From Caldifarciminota bacterium (GTDB taxonomy: Bacteria > Hydrothermota > UBA3072): a DNA stretch of 64,000 bases. A model generated the notes under the pieces. It made no database searches. It worked only from the letters and a program-made list of their open reading frames with translations, and was not told the origin of the DNA. The stretch covers positions 62,001 through 126,000 of the forward strand of contig JAFGHJ010000003.1 of the NCBI GenBank assembly GCA_016930175.1. Reading direction: 5' to 3'. Below, piece by piece: positions 18,388 to 26,332 of this stretch. The position numbers and the translations under genes are program-made. Numbering within the stretch: position 1 is the stretch's first letter; the number at the start of each line of letters is the position of its first letter.

Positions 18388-19191
18388 ATGAAAAAGGTAA
18401 AATGGGTAGTATGTAGCTCGTTAGTACTTTTTTTGTTCTTGCCCGGTATGGTGAGGGGTGAAGAGATAGGCATACTTCCTTTTAGAACGACAGGAGTTGA
18501 AATGTATGTTACCGATGCGTTTTATGATCTCCTGGAATCCGAACTCGCTTATTATGACCACAGAGTGGTTACGCCCTACGAAATAGAGCATTATCTTGGG
18601 CACAGGGTGGTATCTTATAACAAAGATTATGCTGCCGATTATGGAAGGTCGTTGGGGCTTGAGAAAGTGATATTTGGCTCTATAACCAGATTAGGCGAGA
18701 AATATATTATTACAGTCGAAGTCGTAAAATCCAGGACAGGAGAAATACTTCTTAGCGATAGAATAACTCTGGATTCTGAGGATTACCTGGAGGAATACAC
18801 GTATAGTCTGGCAGAAGCTATCGAAGAAGACGTTTATGGAAATGTTGTTTATTATGGCCCCGACTATAGCAGAACTGTTACCCACGTCTATATCGGAAAT
18901 TGCTGGCGGCCACGCATTATATGGAGGAGACCATGCAGAAGTTTAATTACCGTGAGATTACCTTTAATTAATATAAATCTCGGAAAGCCTCACCATGTTG
19001 TTCATAGGTCGTCCCCGCCAAAGACGAAAACCGTTTATGTGAAGACGGACCCCAGAAAAGATGAACATGGAAAAACAAATAAAGGGAAAACCGACCACGG
19101 GAAATCAAAGGACAAAAAATCCGATCAGGGAAAATCGAAGAGCGGAAAATCCCATCGCGATGATGGTGGGGCGAAGAAGGGAAGGAGATAG
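18388..19191 (+). CDS. secreted protein with CsgG/TolB-N-like domain and Lys/Gly/Ser-rich C-terminal tail
   Basis: GEEIGILPFRTTGVEMYVTDAFYDLLESEL; VIFGSITRLGEKYIITVEVVKSRTGEIL; tail GKTNKGKTDHGKSKDKKSDQGKSKSGKS; SD aaaggaggtc. Confidence 0.75.
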   Translation: MKKVKWVVCSSLVLFLFLPGMVRGEEIGILPFRTTGVEMYVTDAFYDLLESELAYYDHRVVTPYEIEHYLGHRVVSYNKDYAADYGRSLGLEKVIFGSITRLGEKYIITVEVVKSRTGEILLSDRITLDSEDYLEEYTYSLAEAIEEDVYGNVVYYGPDYSRTVTHVYIGNCWRPRIIWRRPCRSLITVRLPLININLGKPHHVVHRSSPPKTKTVYVKTDPRKDEHGKTNKGKTDHGKSKDKKSDQGKSKSGKSHRDDGGAKKGRR

Positions 19192-19300
19192 ACTGTTAGT
19201 CTGTCGGTCAATTGGTGGGTTGGTCTGTTTTTTACACACTGACCCACCAACACACTAACAAAAAAGAAACAACAAATCACACAAATTGCACGAATATTTT
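19192..19300. repeat. intergenic degenerate word repeats
   Basis: ctgttagtctgtcggtcaattggtgggttggtctg ... actgacccaccaacacactaac. Confidence 0.5.
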
Positions 19301-19348
19301 TTTACTATACCTTAAATACCATATCCTGAACACGAGATTAATTTGATA

Positions 19349-20920
19349 TTACTGTTTTACCATTTTTGTGGCACCTGACAGAGCATCTATATTAACCGTT
19401 GAATCGAATTTTGCCTGGACGGCCGCTTTATGGGCAGCCCTTATAAGATTCCAGTGACTGACCTTTACGGGTCCATTGATCAATTCCGGAACGTTATAGT
19501 TCATTATATATGTTTCATAGAATTCCGGGTTTTTTTGAGGCATTAAAAACGACTTATGCGCATTCCCCAGTGTATCGACGTAACTAAAATATAATCTTGA
19601 ACAGAGTCCGTCTCTCCTTTTACTGGCGAACACGAACCACCGGCTGTTGCTCGACCAGCTATGAAAACTTTCGCTGTGTTCGCTATTGATATCAAGTTTC
19701 CGGTACTTCTTTGTCTTTAGTTCCAACATATAAAGGTCACTCGACGGATAATGTATGGAAAAATAACCGCAATCACTCATACAGAATAATAGATATTTAC
19801 CATCCGGAGAAGTTCTTGGGAAAGAAACGCTCTTCCCTGTTTCTCTTGAACTGAGAATTGTTTCTACGTCGTCCCAGCGATTAGTTTCAACATCATAACC
19901 GATGCGCATAAGATCATATTTTGATAGATTGTATTCTTTCTTGCTTACCCGTTCAGGCCCGCTGCAGAAATACAAATACTTACCATCGGGACTCCAATTA
20001 GGCAGATTCTCCATTCGCTTTGTTGAAACTTTCGGCGATGTTGTTACTGTATTCTTTTGTATGTCGTAGACAACCAGGTCGGAAGCCAGATCCCATACAA
20101 AAATACTCTTATCTTTCCCCGCGTGAAAAGACTGAACTACTTTATTAACTGAAAAGGCGATATGATTCCCATCAGGATGCCAGGCAGGATAAACGCCCGC
20201 AGACATTGTATATTCTGTTCCGGTGTTTACTTTATTCAATTGTCCGTTTTTAAGTAGCATCGTACCGCCATATTTGTCCCTCATGTGAAACATCATAGTT
20301 TCCGGATTGTTATTAGAAAAAGAATGACAATTCATGCAGTTCTGACCGACCGGTCTATTAGTGAAGATGGCGGATTCATCGAAATTTTCGATATTACGCT
20401 GATAAATACCCATTTCCCGCCACAATACATATCCCAGGTTTATCAACCGGTAAGCAACGTGACTGTCAATTTCCTCTTTAGCAATTTTGTTTTCTATGGT
20501 CCGAAACTTATTCCACCTGTTATTATGATCCTTTATATATATAGAGATATTCAGTTCCTCGCCTCGATTTTCCGACAAAATCTCTTTCCATTTTTTTATG
20601 GGAATCATCACAATTTTTTTATTGGCGTTTAAACGAATACGATCACTGTCTTTATTATTAACATGAATATCGATATAGAATTCCGTTCCTTCCTCATTAA
20701 TCTTAAAATTCAAAGGGGCTATGTTGGGAGGTATGACAATACCTGTATAGTCAGGATCTATATTCGGTAGACGGTCGATTTCCGTATAGTCCCCGGGAAC
20801 TACCTTTCCGCAATTTTGTAAGCATAAGACAATAAAAATAACTCCCAAAAAAGCGTTACTTATGGATTTATAAAATAACCTCATCGATCTTTTTCCTCTT
20901 TTATTCAAGTTCTGTTTCAT
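19349..20920 (-). CDS. PD40/TolB-like propeller protein with CxxCH site and C-terminal DALSGAT motif
   Basis: PVGQNCMNCHSFSNNNPETMMFHMRDKYGG; repeated SPDGKYLLFCMSD-type blades; C-terminus TVNIDALSGATKMVKQ; lipoprotein-like LQNCGK. Confidence 0.8.
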   Translation of the reverse strand: MKQNLNKRGKRSMRLFYKSISNAFLGVIFIVLCLQNCGKVVPGDYTEIDRLPNIDPDYTGIVIPPNIAPLNFKINEEGTEFYIDIHVNNKDSDRIRLNANKKIVMIPIKKWKEILSENRGEELNISIYIKDHNNRWNKFRTIENKIAKEEIDSHVAYRLINLGYVLWREMGIYQRNIENFDESAIFTNRPVGQNCMNCHSFSNNNPETMMFHMRDKYGGTMLLKNGQLNKVNTGTEYTMSAGVYPAWHPDGNHIAFSVNKVVQSFHAGKDKSIFVWDLASDLVVYDIQKNTVTTSPKVSTKRMENLPNWSPDGKYLYFCSGPERVSKKEYNLSKYDLMRIGYDVETNRWDDVETILSSRETGKSVSFPRTSPDGKYLLFCMSDCGYFSIHYPSSDLYMLELKTKKYRKLDINSEHSESFHSWSSNSRWFVFASKRRDGLCSRLYFSYVDTLGNAHKSFLMPQKNPEFYETYIMNYNVPELINGPVKVSHWNLIRAAHKAAVQAKFDSTVNIDALSGATKMVKQ

Positions 20921-22769
20921 CTGGTTTAATATAAAGTGAATAATACCAATATGTATTATAGAATCCTTTCTTTAGAGCTTCTTTTGCTTGTGCTTTATCT
21001 GCGAATGAAGAAAGAATACTATTGAACTGGTCGAATTGTTCAACTGTCTGCTGATCAATACTATAGTCAATGGTAAAATCTATTGATGGGTATGCGAGCC
21101 TACTTACTAATATTGCTTCTTCTATATGGTGCGGATATTTTCCATAGTCTAATTCTTTAAATTGACCGAGATATTCCAGCAAATCCTCTAACCTAAATTC
21201 AAGCAAATAATATGCCATTAAATATTCAAAAGCCATTTTGTTGTTTTTGTTTTCCTTTAATAGTTCAATTAAATCCATATCCGCCCTTTCGCCGATGGAA
21301 ATAAAAAAATCGAATTTCGGGGTGAATTGAAGTTTCGATTGGATTAAACTATCGGATTTTATTAATGACTCATTAAAAAGATAGTTCCTGTAATGCTTAA
21401 CCCACTTTTTATGCAAGATACTCTTGTTGAGGATATCCAGGAATTTTTTTGCGATGTCATATTCTTCGTTGATGATGTTGGTCATAATAATTCTTTTTAG
21501 CATTCTTGGATTATATCCGAAGTGTGTTTGCGCCTCATAAGCCATAACTTGTGCCGCTTTTATATGCCCTAAATCAAAGTATATGTCACTGGTGATTATT
21601 GCCACTGGCCTGGGTACTCCTTCAAGAAATAAAACATCCTTCCCTACGATTTGAGGATAGTCGAATAGATTATCAAGTAATTGACCTGTATGATATAATG
21701 CTCTATTTACATTAAAGATTATCTGAACAGTAAAATCATCCATTCCCCGGGAAACACTCAAAAGCTCCTCCCACCTGCCCTGTTCCGCAAGATAATCGAT
21801 CTGAACCTTCTTTTTTTCTCGCCATTCGAAAGAAAATCTTAGTATTAAGAGAGAAGCAAGTAAAATAAAAATCGATTCCATTAAAGTATCAAATATTCCT
21901 TTCCATGAACTATTTCGTTTCTTAATCTTTCGTTTTTTAGTTTTTCGTTTCTTAACCTTTCTTTCTCTAATCTCAGCTTTGATATATTTTAAATAAACGA
22001 AAAGGGCTATTTGTAGCACCGGAGGTGTAAGGAAAAACAAATAAAAATATAAGTTCAGGTTATAATTGAAAGGCCAGTTATGGAATCCACGGGGTACAAT
22101 GTAAAGAAATGCCTCTTTAAGATTAATCATAAACAAATACCGCGACGCAATATATGCGTATATAAAATATATTGCTACATTTAGCCCTGCATAAATATAT
22201 TTTCTCCGCTCTTCCCGTAAAAGTAATTCGTGCAACGTACAAAGCACGATGTAAAATAAATATGCCCATCCACCCAGAATATAATAAATTAAAGCGGATA
22301 GAGGAATAAAAAATATTTTATGACGATGTGGAATCTTTACATAAGAAAAGAAAAAAATAAGAGCCAAAAAATATTTAAAAGTTATTAACAGGGGAAAATC
22401 ATAATCGTTTTGTATAATTAACAAGAAAATAACAGGCAGAAAAGAAATAATCAAAGAATATTCGGAATGTTCGATTTTTTCGATAAGTTTGTAAACAATA
22501 ATGAGAATAGAGAGGGAAACAGCCGCAATTACTAAGGCTCCAAGCAGATTAAAATAGAAAAACTGCAAAAAAAACTGAGTTATCAACTCTGCCGGACCTC
22601 CGGGATACAATAGAAATTCTTTCAGGTAAATTTTATAGAAGAGAAACATAGGCTGGTGGTGATGATAGTACAGGGATGAATCAAAAACTAAAAGATAATA
22701 GAAAAATAAAAACAAAAAGAAAGTTATAAAAGAAAAATTTGGATTACGGATAATTTCTTTTATTTTCAT
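20901..22769 (-). CDS. multi-pass membrane protein, DUF6057-like, with helical-repeat C-terminal region
   Basis: about ten hydrophobic segments then a soluble TPR-like part; second Met at 22769 has gagga SD; overlaps the downstream cytochrome-like gene. Confidence 0.65.
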   Translation of the reverse strand: MKIKEIIRNPNFSFITFFLFLFFYYLLVFDSSLYYHHHQPMFLFYKIYLKEFLLYPGGPAELITQFFLQFFYFNLLGALVIAAVSLSILIIVYKLIEKIEHSEYSLIISFLPVIFLLIIQNDYDFPLLITFKYFLALIFFFSYVKIPHRHKIFFIPLSALIYYILGGWAYLFYIVLCTLHELLLREERRKYIYAGLNVAIYFIYAYIASRYLFMINLKEAFLYIVPRGFHNWPFNYNLNLYFYLFFLTPPVLQIALFVYLKYIKAEIRERKVKKRKTKKRKIKKRNSSWKGIFDTLMESIFILLASLLILRFSFEWREKKKVQIDYLAEQGRWEELLSVSRGMDDFTVQIIFNVNRALYHTGQLLDNLFDYPQIVGKDVLFLEGVPRPVAIITSDIYFDLGHIKAAQVMAYEAQTHFGYNPRMLKRIIMTNIINEEYDIAKKFLDILNKSILHKKWVKHYRNYLFNESLIKSDSLIQSKLQFTPKFDFFISIGERADMDLIELLKENKNNKMAFEYLMAYYLLEFRLEDLLEYLGQFKELDYGKYPHHIEEAILVSRLAYPSIDFTIDYSIDQQTVEQFDQFNSILSSFADKAQAKEALKKGFYNTYWYYSLYIKPDETELE

Positions 22770-22869
22770 AAATTCCTCAATCATTAGAAATTAAAAAAGA
22801 GTATGCGTTTAGTCAATCCCCCCCAATGGAGTAATCGGCTGTCAGCTTACGGCTTACGGCTAAAACCAA

Positions 22870-22990
22870 CCCCATACACAGAAGAGTAACAACAAATTAC
22901 ACGAATAGCACGAATAATTTATTTGTTTTTACTAAATCCTATATCCCAAATCCAAAATCCTAAAATTGGGACGCAGATAAGAAACGCAGA
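22870..22990. repeat. intergenic degenerate word repeats
   Basis: acaaattacacgaatagcacgaata ... tcctatatcccaaatccaaaatcc ... gggacgcagataagaaacgcagatg. Confidence 0.6.
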
Positions 22991-23038
22991 TGCCACAGTT
23001 GACAGCAATTAGTTCTTTTATAATTTCTATATTGTAAA

Positions 23039-23521
23039 ATGAAACGTAATAAAGACACGAAATTAATAGGTTACTGCGGGCTTTACTGCGGAAACTGCGT
23101 TCTCCGTACAGGCGGGATATCGGATTTAGCTCAGGAGCTTTTGGAAAGATTCCATGAAATAAAATTCGAAAAATGGGCAAAAGGTTTAGCTTCTTTAAGC
23201 GAAGAAGTAAAAGCTTTCGAGAATTATGAATCCTGCTACGAAGTCTTAAAAGCATGGGATGCGATGCGGTGCGAGAAACTCTGCAAAGAGGGCGGAGGTT
23301 CGACCAATTGCAAAATAAGAATATGCTGTCGGAAGAAAAATCTCGAGGGCTGCTGGGAGTGTGAACAATTTGAAGACTGCGAAACCCTAGCCTCGATTAA
23401 GGTGGTAAACGGAGAACTAAATATCAATAATATTAGAAAAATAAGAAGCGAAGGTACCGATAAATTCATAGAAGAGATGGAAGGCGAAGAGTTTTGCGAT
23501 TTCTACGAAACAAAAAAATAG
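23039..23521 (+). CDS. DUF3795-type Cys-rich protein
   Basis: LIGYCGLYCGNCVLRTGG start; CKIRICCRKKNLEGCWECEQFEDCE. Confidence 0.8.
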   Translation: MKRNKDTKLIGYCGLYCGNCVLRTGGISDLAQELLERFHEIKFEKWAKGLASLSEEVKAFENYESCYEVLKAWDAMRCEKLCKEGGGSTNCKIRICCRKKNLEGCWECEQFEDCETLASIKVVNGELNINNIRKIRSEGTDKFIEEMEGEEFCDFYETKK

Positions 23522-24790
23522 ATGTCTTCAAAAATACTATTAATCAATCCCAACACTTATAAAGCTCCTCCTGTTTTACCTGTAGGGCTGGAATATTTAA
23601 TAACGGCATTAAAAAAACATAATCACAAATGCGATATTTTAGACCTGACCTTTAGTAAAAAACCTTTAGAGAAAATAAAGAACAAATTAGAAAATAAAAC
23701 TTACGATATTGTCGGATTTTCAATAAGGAATATCGATACCTGTCTTTTCTTTAACAATGAATTCTTTTTAAGTAAGTTTAAAGAGATGTTAGAAAGCATA
23801 AAAAATTCTAATATACCTATCGTTTTAGGCGGTTCAGGATTTTCGGCGTCTCCCGATGAAATATTGGATTATCTTAAAGCTGACTTTGGGATAATAGGTC
23901 CCGGAGAAGTTGCTTTCCCTTACTTCTTAAAACAATGGGAATCGAACCGGATGAATAATAAAATAATAAACGGATGGGACTATGGACTGGATAAAGAACT
24001 CGAAGTATTAAGAGCAGAAGAAATAAAATACAGTCCTTATATGAAAAAAGAAGGTATTGTGGGGTTTTCGACGCACGTGGGATGTTCTAATAGTTGTCCC
24101 TACTGCGTAGAGGCAAACAAAAAAGTTTATTACAGAAAAATTGAAAATATCATAGAAGAAATCGAACTTTTAACCGTTAAAGGTTATCATGATTTTCATT
24201 TATGCGACAGTGAATTTAATGAAAATCTGGATTTTTCTAAAGAATTCTGTGAAGCTGCAATTAATAATTCGCCGGAATTCAAATGGACTTTATACATGAA
24301 ACCCTATCCTTATGATGAGGAATTATTCGGGTTGTTAAGTAAAACTAACGCGACCCTTATAACTCTTTCCGTCGAAAGTGATGAAAATATTCAAGTCAGC
24401 AATCGCTATTCTTATAATGATTTAGAAAAGATTTTAAAATATTGCAAAAAATACGGAATTGAATTGGCAATCGATTTGCTGACAGGATACCCCAACGAAA
24501 GCGTTCAATCGACCAAAAATGTAATTAGCTTTTTCAAAGAGAACAGACCCAGAACAGTTGGAATAAATTCCTATTACCGTTTATTTAAAAATACAAAAAT
24601 AACACAGTTAATAAAAAAGAACCCAGATATGCAGAAGCGATTAACAAGACCTTACGAAGAAAGGGAAAATTACCTTACACCTATCTTTTATAGTCAATAC
24701 GAGAAGGAAGATATCGAAAAACTAATAAACGATGATGATTTATTCAAAATCCCCGGAATCATTCCGGGAGTAAATTACCAGCAAAAATAA
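23522..24790 (+). CDS. B12-binding-domain radical SAM protein
   Basis: ILLINPNTYKAPPVLPVGLEYLITALKKHNH; CSNSCPYCVE cluster motif; ATG directly follows the DUF3795 stop. Confidence 0.88.
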   Translation: MSSKILLINPNTYKAPPVLPVGLEYLITALKKHNHKCDILDLTFSKKPLEKIKNKLENKTYDIVGFSIRNIDTCLFFNNEFFLSKFKEMLESIKNSNIPIVLGGSGFSASPDEILDYLKADFGIIGPGEVAFPYFLKQWESNRMNNKIINGWDYGLDKELEVLRAEEIKYSPYMKKEGIVGFSTHVGCSNSCPYCVEANKKVYYRKIENIIEEIELLTVKGYHDFHLCDSEFNENLDFSKEFCEAAINNSPEFKWTLYMKPYPYDEELFGLLSKTNATLITLSVESDENIQVSNRYSYNDLEKILKYCKKYGIELAIDLLTGYPNESVQSTKNVISFFKENRPRTVGINSYYRLFKNTKITQLIKKNPDMQKRLTRPYEERENYLTPIFYSQYEKEDIEKLINDDDLFKIPGIIPGVNYQQK

Positions 24791-24824
24791 ATTAACATGT
24801 AAGACATGTAGAAAGGTGAGTTTA

Positions 24825-25592
24825 TTAAATACTCTTTCCGACAATCTTATCGAACCGGCTGTCCATGCAGACACTAATATCTGTTGTAACAAATTTGCCG
24901 TTGTAGAAAAGGCTGAATATCGTGGCAGGAGTCGGAGATGATTGCGCTTGCTTCATATTTTCCAATTTGATTGTCTTTAACTGAAGTTTTCGTTTTTTAG
25001 CAGTTTCAGCCAGCGATTCTTTTACATGATATTCGGAATAAGGACAACGGTTTGAATAGTAAACAACATATCCTTTTTTATCAGGACATTCCCCGCTTTT
25101 TACCGAATCATTAAACACGGGTTTGTTTTTTCCCTGATTAAAATCCATGGAAATAAGGCTAAATCCCGCTGGTGTATTCTCGCATACATCAAAGCCCTGT
25201 TTCGATAACCATTTGGTATCGCTCATAAAATGAAACTTCTTGGTGCCTACCACTGTTACCAAACCGTCTTTTCCTTGTTTTTTTGCTTCATCGATGACCT
25301 GTTGCAGTAAGGCTTTACCGTGCCCTTTCCCTTTATATTTACCGGAAACCCAGAAACACCCAATCATGTTATAGTTAGGCGCCGTTACCGGGACCCATGC
25401 CTTTTCAGCCGGTCCATATTCAATAAATACTTTTGCTCGTTCATCAAGCCTTAAGAAAACATATCCATTATCAAATTCATTTTTTAGCCATTGTTTTTTC
25501 AGTGCGTAGCTTTCCGCGCACTTTTTGTCTGAAATAGCACAACATATATGCTCATTATCAATATTGCTTTTGTTGAGTTTAATATAATCCAT
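24825..25592 (-). CDS. GNAT acetyltransferase with YoaP-like C-terminal domain
   Basis: GCFWVSGKYKGKGHGKALLQQVIDEAKKQGKDGL acetyl-CoA motif; CPYSEYHVKESL thioredoxin-like C-terminal part; SD ggaggtagctg. Confidence 0.85.
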   Translation of the reverse strand: MDYIKLNKSNIDNEHICCAISDKKCAESYALKKQWLKNEFDNGYVFLRLDERAKVFIEYGPAEKAWVPVTAPNYNMIGCFWVSGKYKGKGHGKALLQQVIDEAKKQGKDGLVTVVGTKKFHFMSDTKWLSKQGFDVCENTPAGFSLISMDFNQGKNKPVFNDSVKSGECPDKKGYVVYYSNRCPYSEYHVKESLAETAKKRKLQLKTIKLENMKQAQSSPTPATIFSLFYNGKFVTTDISVCMDSRFDKIVGKSI

Positions 25593-25750
25593 CAGCTACC
25601 TCCCTTCGGATTCTTCAGTTATCTCTCTTTGAAAGTAGATTCTATAGATTTTTTGGGGATAAGTCAAGGGGCGGTGATGCTGCGCATCAGTCAAATGGTT
25701 GAATTGTTTAATAGAGAAATAGTAAAATAGTTTTCCCGCATTTTCCCATT

Positions 25751-25800
25751 TATCGGGCTGCCGTCTTCGGTCATCCGTAGTTCTTTTTAACAGCCCGATA
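25751..25800. repeat. 10-bp perfect inverted repeat in intergenic region
   Basis: tatcgggctg ... cagcccgata, 30-nt spacer. Confidence 0.7.
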
Positions 25801-25863
25801 TCTCAAAACCTTTGCAATATAAGGATAAAAAGCACGTAGAAAATACGAATCACAAGTAAAACC

Positions 25864-25892
25864 TTGACTAAAAGCGTGGAAATGCTTATATT
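25864..25892 (+). promoter_or_regulatory. predicted sigma70 promoter upstream of Lys-rich microprotein
   Basis: TTGACT-N17-TATATT. Confidence 0.65.
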
Positions 25893-25993
25893 TCCGTTAG
25901 CGTAGGTTTATTAGAGATAGGAGATTTTCTTCAAAGGGGTTGTCAGCTTTATTTATTTAAATGTTTCGCCATACTCTAAAAAAGGAGGGTAAA

Positions 25994-26101
25994 ATGGCAT
26001 GTAAGAAAAAAGCCGCGCCTAAGAAAAAAGCAAAAAGCAAAGCTAAACCCAAGAAGAAAACCACTAAGAAGAAAACTACGAAGAAGAAAAAGAAAAAGTA
26101 A
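25994..26101 (+). CDS. 35-aa Lys-rich (histone H1-tail-like) microprotein, absent from the supplied ORF track
   Basis: SD aaaggagggt then ATG; MACKKKAAPKKKAKSKAKPKKKTTKKKTTKKKKKK*. Confidence 0.75.
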   Translation: MACKKKAAPKKKAKSKAKPKKKTTKKKTTKKKKKK

Positions 26102-26204
26102 GATTTTTTGATTTTTAGTTAGTTTATTTGTTGATTAAAAAGAGTTCTCTCTTGAGCTCGAGGGATTTTTATACGATTTATCCAACATTACGGAGCACCG
26201 AGTT

Positions 26205-26330
26205 ATGAGTCGTCAGTCATTAGTCAAAAAATAGGATTTGGGATTTAGGATTAGCAAACCAAAAATAGAAACTCTGTGTTTTCTGTGTGTTTAGTCTTTC
26301 TCTGTATCCTCTGTGGTTAAATTCCGTTTT
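26205..26330. repeat. intergenic degenerate word repeats
   Basis: gtcgtcagtcattagtc ... ggatttgggatttaggatt ... aaactctgtgttttctgtgtgtttag ... ctctgtggttaaat. Confidence 0.6.
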
Positions 26331-26332
26331 TC

